Counted from the stretch's first letter, positions 1 to 8,798 are shown. The stretch: 63,846 nucleotides of DNA from Sphaerospermopsis aphanizomenoides BCCUSP55 (GCF_001586785.1 NZ_LUFH02000020.1:1-63846), one strand, 5' to 3'. A program made the numbers and translations. Notes: a model not told the origin generated them from the letters alone.

Positions 1-2
1 AA

Positions 3-182
3 TTAACTAATGCTTCTACTGAATTTGTGAAGGCGGTTAAAGAGGATGGTAAGCCAGAGAATAAGGCTACTCCTATTCCTGAGCCTGATGAAGTGAAAGC
101 TAAGGAAACACAGGGTAAAGCCGATTCTCAACCCGTACCATTTGAGTTTTCAGATTTGTTTGACGGGGAGGATCTAGAATGA
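3..182 (+). CDS. C-terminal end of an unknown protein (truncated by window edge)
   Basis: An open frame runs from the window edge to a TGA at 180-182 and encodes at least 59 residues, ending in DLFDGEDLE. It is rich in Lys, Glu and Pro and looks disordered. Its stop overlaps the ATG of the next gene in an ATGA arrangement (179-182), which implies translational coupling. The start lies outside the window and the family is not recognised. It belongs to the same compact plus-strand cassette as the five following ORFs. Confidence 0.55.
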   Translation, partial: LTNASTEFVKAVKEDGKPENKATPIPEPDEVKAKETQGKADSQPVPFEFSDLFDGEDLE

Positions 183-1027
183 CATTACCGGATGGGTTTA
201 GCCCGTTTGAACATCTCCAACAAACATACAAAACAGAGTTTAATCGCAGGGTAGATAGATATTTTAGGGATGTTTCTGGAAATGGTGATTTAAATTCGCC
301 ACGTGCATCTTTAAAATTAGCTTGTCGAATTGATGATAATGATAATGACGCGATGATGAATATGCGTCATAACTTGTTTTTCAATGTAATGGGTTATGGT
401 AGAAAGAATTTAGCTGTTGTCTATGGTGATAAGTTTGATACGGCTCCACCTGTTGCTGGACATCCTCAATTGTTTATTCATTTCTCTCAAGACGCATCGG
501 CACAACCAACAGATGAGCCATTAATTGAGCATGAAAAAAGTTGTCGATTGATGAAATTTTCATGTTCTACCGATGGTGTGCAACCAGCTATTACCAATAA
601 TGATATGGTGGCGATTGCGAATGAAATTAAAACTTTATTTTTGGATAATAAAAAAGGAATTACATATACTACGGGGAATATGTCAGCGAGTTACACTGAC
701 CCTGAAAATGGCTTTCCTAGAGGTAATTATTTGCTGGTTAACTCTAAGGCTGATGCAGTAAGTATTTATTCTAAGATGTGTAACGCAATTGATGTGACTT
801 ATCGGGGTGATAGTCACATTGTGGTAAATGACCCAGACAAGGCGAGTACAACATCAACCACATCTGGCACTACTACAATACTTGGTAAATCACGCAGAAA
901 CAGAAGATACAGACCCGTAGCAGTTCTACGATTCAGATATGCTTACATTTCATTGGGAAACTTGATCAACCCAATTTTTTTGATAGATACCACACTGAGA
1001 AATCAGAGTTTAGTTGAGTGGCTGTGA
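179..1027 (+). CDS. Unknown protein, 282 aa, element-like cassette
   Basis: Not recognised. The ATG overlaps the stop of the upstream frame (ATGA), with GGGGAGGA about 8 bases upstream as a strong ribosome binding site. The protein has no signal peptide or clear membrane segment. The middle contains short strand-like stretches, followed by a Thr/Ser-rich linker (STTSTTSGTTT, about residue 220) and a basic patch (KSRRNRRYR, about 233-241) before a hydrophobic C-terminus. Such a basic-linker layout occurs in virion or DNA-binding proteins, but this is only an inference. It is the largest gene of the cassette at 1-2692. Confidence 0.6.
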   Translation: MTLPDGFSPFEHLQQTYKTEFNRRVDRYFRDVSGNGDLNSPRASLKLACRIDDNDNDAMMNMRHNLFFNVMGYGRKNLAVVYGDKFDTAPPVAGHPQLFIHFSQDASAQPTDEPLIEHEKSCRLMKFSCSTDGVQPAITNNDMVAIANEIKTLFLDNKKGITYTTGNMSASYTDPENGFPRGNYLLVNSKADAVSIYSKMCNAIDVTYRGDSHIVVNDPDKASTTSTTSGTTTILGKSRRNRRYRPVAVLRFRYAYISLGNLINPIFLIDTTLRNQSLVEWL

Positions 1028-1057
1028 AATCGTGTCCAAACTTTGATTAGAAAATTT

Positions 1058-1081
1058 GGTGAAAACCTAATAGGTTTCACC
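1058..1081 (+). other. Stem-loop between two cassette genes
   Basis: GGTGAAAACCT pairs with AGGTTTCACC across a three-base loop, with one bulged A. It sits in the only sizeable gap (about 117 bp) of the 1-2692 cassette. No T-run follows, so it is not a classic intrinsic terminator; it could be an mRNA processing or attenuation structure. Confidence 0.45.
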
Positions 1082-1144
1082 AGAAAAGTTGATGGAAAAA
1101 TATGGTTTATGGTGGGTTGAGAAATTATCCACAAGATACAGGTT

Positions 1145-1732
1145 ATGAGTTTTAGAGAATTAGAACGATATGAATCACAAAAGGCTGCTTATGATAATTA
1201 CAAAGCATGGAAGGCATTAAGCCCTGATGCAAAACAGGCTCTTTATGATGCTATTCCGAACATTGCCACTAGTCGTGCTAAACCAGTTTTGGTCGGTGGG
1301 TTTGTAATTCCGTTCAACGCCACCGGCACCATTGTTACATATATTGAAACCACAAAAATCTTGAGTGCAACTCAAGGTACTGCCGTTGGGTCAGATGTCG
1401 CCAGTGCCTTGCGGACTGCACTATCTGGGCAGTATTTCGCAACGGCAACCGGGACTACTCCAGTAATATTAACCAATCCCAGATACAAATTCGCTAAACT
1501 TTCTTTTACGAATCGTGAGTCATTTGTAGACAGAGTTTCCAGAATTACGAAAAGAAAATACAAGAAACCGTCAAGTGATACCGTTTCCATGCCCTTTGGG
1601 GGGAAAACCATGACTGACGATTACGACACTGCGGTTAACGACATCAAAACCAAGGCGAACGGTGCTAATGCCTGGAAAAATAGTAGTACCGCCACTGTTA
1701 AGAAATCCTACAAATTTACTCCGGAGGGCTAA
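1145..1732 (+). CDS. Unknown protein, 195 aa, possible structural protein of an element
   Basis: Not recognised. The N-terminal 50 residues are helical and charged; the middle (about 50-115) is rich in Gly, Thr, Ala and Val with strand-like segments, and the C-terminal third is Lys/Thr/Ser-rich. There is no signal peptide, no clear transmembrane helix and no cysteine. A helical start followed by Gly/Thr-rich strands would suit a small coat or tail-type protein, but no motif proves this. The following gene starts 6 bases after the stop, and its ribosome binding site (GGAGGG) lies within the end of this frame. Confidence 0.6.
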   Translation: MSFRELERYESQKAAYDNYKAWKALSPDAKQALYDAIPNIATSRAKPVLVGGFVIPFNATGTIVTYIETTKILSATQGTAVGSDVASALRTALSGQYFATATGTTPVILTNPRYKFAKLSFTNRESFVDRVSRITKRKYKKPSSDTVSMPFGGKTMTDDYDTAVNDIKTKANGANAWKNSSTATVKKSYKFTPEG

Positions 1733-1737
1733 ACCTT

Positions 1738-2004
1738 GTGAGTGAGATTGCCCAAAGAGAAGGTTATATCTGGGTCCCGGATGACGATATTGATTTGTTG
1801 TCGGTTGATATTGATGTTGATGCCAGCGATGAAGAGTTTCAGAACATGATGGGCATCAACAAGGCTGGGAGACAGTGGCTGAATAGTGACATTTCTCTAC
1901 GGGATTATTGCGACAAGCTGCAATTCTTCGACATCCCTAACCCCTATGAATTAGTAGGGGAATTTTTAAACCACACTGAGTTGATTATGAGGGCTGGACT
2001 TTGA
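1738..2004 (+). CDS. Small acidic protein, 88 aa, GTG start
   Basis: Starts at GTG (1738), preceded by GGAGGG at 1722-1727. The protein is strongly acidic in its first 35 residues (DDDIDLLSVDIDVDASDEE), then helical. Family unknown. Its TGA overlaps the TTG start of the next frame, so the two are probably translationally coupled. A small acidic protein between putative structural genes would be compatible with a chaperone or adaptor of an element; this is inference only. Confidence 0.55.
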   Translation: MSEIAQREGYIWVPDDDIDLLSVDIDVDASDEEFQNMMGINKAGRQWLNSDISLRDYCDKLQFFDIPNPYELVGEFLNHTELIMRAGL

Positions 2005-2462
2005 GGCAATTGGAGTTAAATAACCCTGTCAATTTTTCGTTGGCTTACACCGTCTCTATTCCTCCAACTTGTTTTACTACCGATGATGGAGAGGAAATTT
2101 GCGCTAGACTCACAAGACTTATTGTACCTATAGTTTTTGATAGTCAGGTAATATCAGTTGCTGTTAGTACCTCTGTTCCTGCGGGCGCTATTTGGGAGTT
2201 CGCAGGTACACTAAGCAAAATTATAGTTACGTCCCTGGGTGATTCTCTCTCGGAGGAGAAAAAACCCTTGTTTCTGGGTGAGAGAAATTTGATTTGTTTT
2301 GATGAGGTGAAAAGTGATTACAAAGTAACCATCCAGCCACCGAAATGGTTTAAGGATATCACCATTGGTATTTATCAATACGATGGTCCGGATATCAATA
2401 CTTTGGATGTTGACCTTGACAGAATCGAAACCAAGATTGACGAAATTCTCGCTCAGATTTAA
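2001..2462 (+). CDS. Unknown beta-rich protein with C-terminal heptad-like tail, 153 aa
   Basis: TTG start at 2001 overlapping the stop of the upstream gene by four bases. Residues 1-120 are predicted strand-rich by eye (alternating hydrophobic residues, Pro/Gly turns). The last 25 residues (LDVDLDRIETKIDEILAQI) form an amphipathic heptad pattern that could oligomerise. No enzyme motif is visible. Cassette position and size would suit a receptor or fibre-like structural protein, but the family is not recognised. Confidence 0.55.
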   Translation: MRQLELNNPVNFSLAYTVSIPPTCFTTDDGEEICARLTRLIVPIVFDSQVISVAVSTSVPAGAIWEFAGTLSKIIVTSLGDSLSEEKKPLFLGERNLICFDEVKSDYKVTIQPPKWFKDITIGIYQYDGPDINTLDVDLDRIETKIDEILAQI

Positions 2463-2485
2463 CGCTTTCAACTTTTCCAGAAATT

Positions 2486-2692
2486 ATGAACAATGAGCGA
2501 ATAGCGATATTAATCACCCTGACTTGCATTGCTGCACAATCAGGGCTTTACCTCCTTACGGGTGGTTTTGCAGCCGGGACTAAACTTCACCAGATAGAGT
2601 CTGAGGTGAAGTTAATCAGGCAGGAAGTTGTGGCAGCTAACAAAATTCAAGATTTTAGATTGGACAGGTTAGAAGCTGCTGCTGTTAAATAG
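2486..2692 (+). CDS. Small single-pass membrane protein, 68 aa
   Basis: One N-terminal hydrophobic helix (about residues 5-30, IAILITLTCIAAQSGLYLLT) is followed by an amphipathic helix with heptad spacing (HQIESEVKLIRQEVVAANK). This layout resembles small phage-encoded membrane proteins such as holin-like or spanin-like proteins, but also many unrelated small proteins. It is the last gene of the plus-strand cassette; a HIP1 octamer follows directly at 2694-2701. The ribosome binding site is weak. Confidence 0.5.
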   Translation: MNNERIAILITLTCIAAQSGLYLLTGGFAAGTKLHQIESEVKLIRQEVVAANKIQDFRLDRLEAAAVK

Positions 2693-2792
2693 TGCGATCG
2701 CTCTAATTTCGGGTTGGGGATTCTACATACAAATTTCATAAATCCTGAACATTACATTGATAGTAAGTAACTAATAGTATCAGGGTTGCTGT

Positions 2793-4517
2793 TTACCCTT
2801 CCTGTTGACGATGATTAGTTGCGTGTCGCAACAATGACTCAGCAAACGCGATCGCTTCGTTACCTGATTTACCACCTGCTAACTGTGCTAATTCTTCCCG
2901 ACGGGTACTTAAATTATCCAAATTAGTAACTCTTACAACAGTACGTTCTTCAGTGTTACCATTTTTATTAATTACTTGTTTATCCACCCGGAAATGTCTA
3001 TCTGCCATTGCTGCTACTAAAGGCTGATGAGTCACACATAATACCTGTTGATTTTGACTCAGTTGGTGTAATTTTTCCGCAATAGCTTGGGCAACTCTTC
3101 CAGATACACCGACATCAATTTCATCAAATACCATTGTTTCCGCACCATCTTCTTGATTAAAACAAGCTTTTAATGCCAATAAAAATCTGCTCATTTCCCC
3201 ACCAGAAGCAATTTCTGTTAACGGTTGTATGGGTTCACCAGGGTTAGGACTAAACATAAAGGTAATTTTATCTGCACCCATTGCTGTTGGTGAACTAGGC
3301 GCAATTTCCACTTGAAATTTTACCTTTTCCATTGCCAAAGGTTTGAGTTCAGCCAACAAGCGAGATTCTAAATTAGCCGCAGTTTGACGACGCAGTTGGG
3401 TTAATTTTTGACTAAGTTGGTTGAGATATTGTAAACAAACTTGTTCTTGTTGTTCTAAAGTTTCAATTGATTGTTCGCTGTTATTTAGTTCTGCTAATTC
3501 TATCTGAATGCGTTCATAATAAGCTATCGCTTCTGTCAGAGTTGGTCCATATTTGCGACAAATTTGTTTTAATTCCCGAATCCGTTCTTCTACTTCCTCT
3601 AACCGCTGTGGATCAGCTTCTAAACTTTCTCCATAAATGCTAATTTGTCTGCCCACTTCCATCACTGTGGCGACTGCATCGCGCACTAATTCTAAAATAG
3701 GTTGGAGTTGAGAGTCAAACTCGACAATATGATTTAAGATTGATTCACTATCTCCTAATAAATCAGCCGCCGTAGGAGTTTCATCTTCATTTTGATACAA
3801 AGCTTGATAAACTTTATAACTCATTTGTTGCAAATCAACAACATGATTGAGGCGTTCCCTTTCCTGGGTTAATTGTTCCATTTCTTGCGGATCATCGAGA
3901 TTCGCGGCACTCAATTCTTGAACTTGATAGGTGAGTAAATCGAGTTGTTGTAAACGTTCTCTTTCCGAAGTGCGGCGTTTTTCCAAAGTTTGGTGTGCTT
4001 GTTGATATGCACTATAAGCAACAGCCACTTTTTGCCGTTGTTGAATTAAAGCATCACCACCATATAAATCTAACCAATCTCTGACTTGGGCAGATTGTCC
4101 CACTTGTACCGTTTGACCTTGGGCGGTAATTTCCACCAAGTGATCCCGCAAACTTCCCATAATTTGCCGATTTACTAACACTCCATTTACTCGCGATCTA
4201 CTGCGGATATTACTGATAGTAACGGCAATTTCTCGACTAATAACTACAGCATTATCATCAATTAAATCAATTTCTTGTTCACTCAACCAAGCAGCCAAAA
4301 AAGGATTGACACTGAAAGTTCCTTCTACCAAAGCGCGACTAGTGCCGGTGCGAATCACACGACTAGAGACTTTCCCACCCAAAACCGCATCAATCGCATC
4401 TAGAATAATCGACTTTCCCGCGCCTGTTTCCCCTGTCAACACATTCAACCCAGCGCCAAAATCCAATTCCAGTTGGTCGATGAGGGCAAAATTCTCAATT
4501 CTGAGGCACAGCAACAT
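2793..4517 (-). CDS. recN: DNA repair protein RecN
   Basis: SMC-like ATPase acting in double-strand break repair. Visible features: the N-terminal ATPase half with Walker A GETGAGKS (residues 29-36), long heptad-rich coiled-coil arms (about 150-380), then the ABC signature SGGEMSRF and Walker B VFDEIDVGVSG, with GNEAIAFAESLL near the end. At 574 residues it is of normal RecN length. The ATG at 4517 starts directly before LCLRIENFALID, the conserved family start. Convergent with the plus-strand cassette; the 100-bp gap between them has no strong terminator. Clear assignment. Confidence 0.96.
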   Translation of the reverse strand: MLLCLRIENFALIDQLELDFGAGLNVLTGETGAGKSIILDAIDAVLGGKVSSRVIRTGTSRALVEGTFSVNPFLAAWLSEQEIDLIDDNAVVISREIAVTISNIRSRSRVNGVLVNRQIMGSLRDHLVEITAQGQTVQVGQSAQVRDWLDLYGGDALIQQRQKVAVAYSAYQQAHQTLEKRRTSERERLQQLDLLTYQVQELSAANLDDPQEMEQLTQERERLNHVVDLQQMSYKVYQALYQNEDETPTAADLLGDSESILNHIVEFDSQLQPILELVRDAVATVMEVGRQISIYGESLEADPQRLEEVEERIRELKQICRKYGPTLTEAIAYYERIQIELAELNNSEQSIETLEQQEQVCLQYLNQLSQKLTQLRRQTAANLESRLLAELKPLAMEKVKFQVEIAPSSPTAMGADKITFMFSPNPGEPIQPLTEIASGGEMSRFLLALKACFNQEDGAETMVFDEIDVGVSGRVAQAIAEKLHQLSQNQQVLCVTHQPLVAAMADRHFRVDKQVINKNGNTEERTVVRVTNLDNLSTRREELAQLAGGKSGNEAIAFAESLLRHATNHRQQEG

Positions 4518-4642
4518 CAGGCCAAAATCTCCGTGAGGGCAAATGCCGGATACTTTTCAATTTTATCTCTATCCAGCTGGTAATGTATAGATGGTTATTG
4601 TTTGGGCTAGGGATTAGGTAATAAATTTTACTAAGGCTTGTC

Positions 4643-4672
4643 TGATAGCGTAGCGTGGCGTAAGGCATATCA
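4643..4672. repeat. Dispersed palindromic repeat (TAGCG...GTGGCGTAA type)
   Basis: One copy of a short repeat containing GATAGCGTAGCGTGGCG followed by a TATCAG end. Related copies lie near 18997, 22288, 22318, 23586-23702 and 34667, and one is embedded in a coding region at 38984-39010. Copies occur in both orientations and differ by a few bases. Confidence 0.7.
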
Positions 4673-4702
4673 GGATTTACAGGATTTTAGGATGAACAGG
4701 AT
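4673..4702. repeat. Left arm of perfect 30-bp inverted repeat
   Basis: This 30-base segment (starting GGATTTACAGG, ending GAACAGGAT) is found as an exact reverse complement at 5407-5436. The two arms frame the DUF2283/DUF4258 gene pair. Diverged relatives of the same repeat lie near 10305, 19023, 25459, 25676 and 52026. Confidence 0.8.
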
Positions 4703-4713
4703 TGAGAATTTAC

Positions 4714-4914
4714 CTAAGAATTACTAACAGAATACTCTACTGAACAAGGATTATCCATACGTTTAGAAGCATCTAGTATTTCAATTCCGATCATATTCCC
4801 AAATTCGTCATAATCTAAAATGATTCCTGGTTTTTCTTCATCACTTTCTTCAACTTGCACATCACTGAATATGATTCTTAAAACATCAACTTCTGCATTG
4901 TATGTTATTTTCAT
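4714..4914 (-). CDS. DUF2283 domain protein (66 aa)
   Basis: Small protein with the DUF2283 pattern: YNAEVDVLRI near the start, then an acidic stretch and PGIILDYDEFGNMIGIEILDAS. DUF2283 proteins are often encoded next to DUF4258 proteins in two-gene units that resemble toxin-antitoxin modules; the role of this one is not known. Its start overlaps the stop of the upstream DUF4258 gene by four bases, so the two are co-translated. The pair is bracketed by an exact inverted repeat. Confidence 0.85.
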   Translation of the reverse strand: MKITYNAEVDVLRIIFSDVQVEESDEEKPGIILDYDEFGNMIGIEILDASKRMDNPCSVEYSVSNS

Positions 4915-5171
4915 ACTTCTCTCCAGTATTTCTCAATTTTGCTAGTACGGTAAACAGTAACCACAACTTTGGGGTCAACATCATCTGCAACAATAACACG
5001 CAGTAAGAAAAGTTTACCATTGCCAAAATCAATTTTCGATTGATATACTTTTCTTCCTTCTCTTTCTAGTATTATTTGTTGAGGATTTTCCAAAACATAT
5101 TCAACTAAGGAAACAGAAATCTGTCGTCTTTCCATTTCTGTTTGTGCATGGCGAGAAATCTGGTATTTCAT
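4911..5171 (-). CDS. DUF4258 domain protein (86 aa)
   Basis: Recognised from the N-terminal SRHAQTEMERRQIS and the C-terminal VVTVYRTSKIEKYW. DUF4258 folds are thought to be RelE-like, and the gene pairs with a DUF2283 partner downstream (4-bp overlap). A toxin role is plausible by guilt of association but is not shown by the sequence. The gene order, putative toxin first, is the one seen for many such pairs. Confidence 0.85.
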   Translation of the reverse strand: MKYQISRHAQTEMERRQISVSLVEYVLENPQQIILEREGRKVYQSKIDFGNGKLFLLRVIVADDVDPKVVVTVYRTSKIEKYWREV

Positions 5172-5406
5172 TTCATATAGGACTCATATTTGATTTTTGA
5201 AAAAAACTCCGTATACCTAAATTCTCTGAAACCCTTTTGCCTCTTGCATGAGTGCCTCTTGCCTGCCTACATAGATAATTTCAGATATCAAACCAGATTC
5301 CTATATCTATATTAATGTTATAACAGGGTCTTTTTGATTAAAGGATGAACATGATTTAATATCTAGGTTAGATTTTTGAAATCTTCCTCAAATCAATTAT
5401 AACCAC

Positions 5407-5436
5407 ATCCTGTTCATCCTAAAATCCTGTAAATCC
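5407..5436. repeat. Right arm of perfect 30-bp inverted repeat
   Basis: Exact reverse complement of 4673-4702, starting ATCCTGTTCATCC and ending CCTGTAAATCC. It lies just beyond the 3' end of the phosphodiesterase gene. Together the arms enclose about 700 bp holding only the DUF4258/DUF2283 pair and more repeat-like sequence. Confidence 0.8.
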
Positions 5437-5449
5437 GTGATTAAGGCAA

Positions 5450-7303
5450 TTACAACCCCAAAGTCCTCCCAGGAAATCCCGCAACATCAAAATAGCGAGT
5501 ATTACCCACAGTCTGATATTTCAAAACCGTTTTTAACCCATTTTCAGCCGGCGCAGATTCCAAAACGTGAGACTGAAAATTTACCTTTTTCACACCACCA
5601 CGTAAAGCCTCATTTAACACCCTTCCCACCAGCTTACCCTGAGTAGGAACTTTTAAATTTAATACCTTTGCCAAAGTTACAGCCACATCTGCATTACTTA
5701 CAGGTGCTTTATCAACATATTGCTTTTTAAAGTCGGGTCCGATCGCAGTCATGTTATTAAAAGTATCCGCACGACTAAAACTTCCATGCATTCCCTGTCC
5801 TTGTTGTAAAGTAGTATCAGCCACAACTACACCGCAAGCTGTTGGTACTCCACAACCCGTATCAAAAGAACGGAAATTCACTACAATTGTAGGTGTAGGA
5901 GTTCGCGCTGTTCCCTGCAATTTCACCGCACTCATAGGTAATGTACCAGCAATATTTCCCAAAGCATCATTGACAAACAAACCACTCACATAATCTTGTT
6001 TAAGTAGGGAATTAACAATCTTTTTGGCGTAATTTTTTTGATTTTTAGGATTTGGTAAATTTGGTAAATAAATTAAATCAGAACCACCATTACCAGCAAT
6101 AACTATATCTGGATTTTGCGGGTCTTTACCTAAAATACTATTTTTAGAAAATTGCCTCTGGGTCGGTTTAACCAGTGCATTTTCTTGATCTGGGTTAAAT
6201 AAAGAAAGTTCTAAATCATGACCTAAATCTATTCCTAAAAAACCAGGAGGTAAAAACCCTGTCGGTACATTTTCATAACTGAGACTTGCCGCATAACTGG
6301 TTTGACTTTCTTTACTAATTGTGGAAAAACCATGATCCGCAGTGACAAAAATATTGGTGGTTTTTTCTAAACCTAATTTTTTGAGAGTTGCGCGAATCTG
6401 AGCTAAATTATTATCAACATTTCGTCTTGCTGCTTGAACAGTAGCACCATTGATACCAGGAACAAGCTGATTCAAACTATCACCATGATTGTGTTGTGTT
6501 CCATCGGGATCACGTGACCAATAAACCAAGACAAAAGGTTTTTTTCGTTGTTTGAAAAGCGGTAAAATTACCTTAGTTGTCACATCAGCAAAATATTTTT
6601 GTTGTTCAATATTCGCTACCTTCGTACCCGGAGTTTTACTATCACCAGATTTGCCATTTTCTCCCCGTGATGGAGTGACTAAAGGTAAAGAATTTTTAGT
6701 GAATAATTTACTAACTTCTGAACTCAAAGTAATTCCGCTAGATGTCCCGGTAGCATCATCAATAATGATAGTCGGTTCACCTTGTTCTTGAGTTACATCT
6801 TGAATTAAAACTGGGCCTAATTTACCCACAGCCGCAGTGCTAAAACCGGATTTTTTCGCTACAGCTAAAAGACTGACTTCATTCAGAAAATTATTACCGA
6901 ATTGTTGGTTAACTTCTTTGAGAACTGCGTCATTTTCCAAAAACGGCACTAAACTATTTTTAGCACTTTTAACTGGGTCTTTAACTTTAATAGTATTGCT
7001 AAAATCTCCCGTATCACCGAGATAATGACCTGTAGCAATAGCAGAAGCATTAGCTGTGGTAAAAGTAGGAAACAGAGAATGACTGTTAACAAAATTCACA
7101 CCCTGTTCTCGAATTGACTGTAAAGTGGGAGTATCAGTAGAATTAACAGTCATCGGTCGCAAACCATCAGTGACGAAAATGACTGCATTGTGTGGTTGAG
7201 GTTGTCCAGCAAACACCTGAAACCCTGCAAAAACAGCAATTAAACAAACCAATAAACCAACTAATAAAATCAGCCAGCGATAAGCCTGTATTAAAATCCT
7301 CAT
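5450..7303 (-). CDS. Exported type I phosphodiesterase / nucleotide pyrophosphatase family protein
   Basis: Alkaline phosphatase superfamily hydrolase, likely acting outside the cytoplasmic membrane: the first 30 residues contain a hydrophobic export helix (WLILLVGLLVCLIAVFAGF). Metal-site motifs are visible: VIFVTDGLRPMT with the catalytic Thr candidate just after (DTPTLQ, NSHSLFPTFTTANASAIATGHY), HNHGDS in the middle and VTADHGFSTISKE. These fit the two-metal centre of phosphodiesterases. The 617 residues form one intact frame. Substrate unknown; phosphate scavenging from organic phosphate esters is the most likely role. Convergence is absent; the neighbour upstream is acsF on the same strand. 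Confidence 0.85.
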   Translation of the reverse strand: MRILIQAYRWLILLVGLLVCLIAVFAGFQVFAGQPQPHNAVIFVTDGLRPMTVNSTDTPTLQSIREQGVNFVNSHSLFPTFTTANASAIATGHYLGDTGDFSNTIKVKDPVKSAKNSLVPFLENDAVLKEVNQQFGNNFLNEVSLLAVAKKSGFSTAAVGKLGPVLIQDVTQEQGEPTIIIDDATGTSSGITLSSEVSKLFTKNSLPLVTPSRGENGKSGDSKTPGTKVANIEQQKYFADVTTKVILPLFKQRKKPFVLVYWSRDPDGTQHNHGDSLNQLVPGINGATVQAARRNVDNNLAQIRATLKKLGLEKTTNIFVTADHGFSTISKESQTSYAASLSYENVPTGFLPPGFLGIDLGHDLELSLFNPDQENALVKPTQRQFSKNSILGKDPQNPDIVIAGNGGSDLIYLPNLPNPKNQKNYAKKIVNSLLKQDYVSGLFVNDALGNIAGTLPMSAVKLQGTARTPTPTIVVNFRSFDTGCGVPTACGVVVADTTLQQGQGMHGSFSRADTFNNMTAIGPDFKKQYVDKAPVSNADVAVTLAKVLNLKVPTQGKLVGRVLNEALRGGVKKVNFQSHVLESAPAENGLKTVLKYQTVGNTRYFDVAGFPGRTLGL

Positions 7304-7627
7304 AACCTTGTGGATTTTTAGGACATGAAGATTTTACAGCTTATAGCATTAAATTACACATAAATTTATGTAAAGAAGCGGAATAATAACATCTCAAACT
7401 TCTCAAAGCAGCCAGAGAGATGATGACAATTGACAATTACCTCTCCCTAGAAGTAAGAGACTTAGGAAATAGGAACTTTTTTATTTTTTTCTCCTTGAAA
7501 GGAGAGGTTTTAAACCTTGAATTAAACAATTATCAATTATCAATTATCAATTATCAATTGATAAGGATTTACGCGAGATTAAAAATTCAGAATAATTCAC
7601 ACTATCAAAAATACAACCCAACTAAAA
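7304..7627. other. Intergenic region with short repeats, no gene
   Basis: Contains a tandem AATTATC repeat (about 7526-7560) and a CTCCTT/AAGGAG hairpin near 7490. It also holds the upstream region of the phosphodiesterase gene. A short frame at 7420-7665 is composed of repeat sequence and is not a credible gene. Confidence 0.5.
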
Positions 7628-8704
7628 TTAACAAACAGTCTGACGAGTTTTTTCTGTGTCGATAGGTTTAATTAGGTAAAGTTTCAACATATACCAGACG
7701 ATATTTTTAATCAATGGTATTTTTTGGAAGAACTTCACAATTCCCAATTTTTTGCTGTTATTGAGTTCAATCAATTTCTGATTATTGATTGCACATTGTT
7801 CCAAATTCCAGAAGAAATAGGGATGACTTGTATCCAGAATAACTGGAAAAGCCCTAGCTGCGGTTTTGTTGGTTTCGGTAACTACCTGAGTATTGTATTT
7901 ACGGGGATGAATTCCTAATATTTCATAGAAAGTTGACCGTTCAAACACAGTCATTGTATGGGTTACAAACACAGTTAATAAGAAGAATCGCACCCATAAA
8001 CGTGCTTTCCAATTATTCCATAATTGGGGTTGAGAACGTAACAAAGCCTTGAAGAAATCCCCGTGTCTATTTTCATCCTGACACCAGCTTTCAAACTTTC
8101 TAAATAAAGGATAAAACTGGAATTCTGGATTTTCTGCCATGTGGCGATATACTAAAATATAACGCCAGTAGCCAATTTTCTCCGAGAGGTAAACTGTGTA
8201 AATTACCCACTCTGGAGGAAAGAAAGTATAAGTACGATTTTTGGTGAGATAACTTAAGTCCAGGGAAAGATTAAAATCTGCCATTGACTTATTCAAAAAA
8301 CCCGCATGACGGGCTTCATCCCGCGCTAGATATTCAAATGCTTCTGACAACAATGGGTTACTATCTTTGATACGACGGGATAACTCTTTAAAAAGTAAAA
8401 ATCCAGAAAATTCAGAAGTGCAAGACCGTTCTAAAAAGTCAATAAAAGCCAGCCTTTTTTCACCCTGAATGTGATCCCAAGATTGTTTAAATTCATCATC
8501 ACGAACAAAGTGATGGCGGTTATAATCAGCCTTGAGTTCATCAACTACAGCCCTAATTTCCGCTTCATAAGCAGAAATATCCATTTTCGCCACAGCATCG
8601 AAGTCTGTGGTATAAAAACGGGGTGTTAATAATGTTTCTTGAACAGGCGCTTTGACACCTGGTTTCAACAACTCAACTGGGGGAGTTTCCAAAGACTTGA
8701 CCAT
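7628..8704 (-). CDS. acsF: Mg-protoporphyrin IX monomethyl ester oxidative cyclase, probable low-oxygen isoform
   Basis: Di-iron enzyme that forms the fifth ring of chlorophyll. Ligand motifs are clear: DEARHAGF (E130, H133) and DENRHGDF (E211, H214), with further acidic ligands in FLERSCTSEFSG. The 358 residues match the family. AGGAG lies 5 bases before the ATG. It lies beside heme oxygenase and hemN; in Synechocystis 6803 the set chlAII-ho2-hemN is induced by low oxygen, so this copy is inferred to be the ChlA-II type. The main isoform would be expected elsewhere in the genome. Confidence 0.92.
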   Translation of the reverse strand: MVKSLETPPVELLKPGVKAPVQETLLTPRFYTTDFDAVAKMDISAYEAEIRAVVDELKADYNRHHFVRDDEFKQSWDHIQGEKRLAFIDFLERSCTSEFSGFLLFKELSRRIKDSNPLLSEAFEYLARDEARHAGFLNKSMADFNLSLDLSYLTKNRTYTFFPPEWVIYTVYLSEKIGYWRYILVYRHMAENPEFQFYPLFRKFESWCQDENRHGDFFKALLRSQPQLWNNWKARLWVRFFLLTVFVTHTMTVFERSTFYEILGIHPRKYNTQVVTETNKTAARAFPVILDTSHPYFFWNLEQCAINNQKLIELNNSKKLGIVKFFQKIPLIKNIVWYMLKLYLIKPIDTEKTRQTVC

Positions 8705-8798
8705 GATACTCCTTTGACTATTTTATGCTTGTAAATTTATCTAAGCATGAATAGTTATTAGTAGTCATCAGTTAAATTATTGAAAATAAATTGTACAA

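Noticed and set aside
7420-7665. Plus-strand frame of 81 residues
   Set aside because: Its sequence is AATTATC repeats and antisense to the acsF end.
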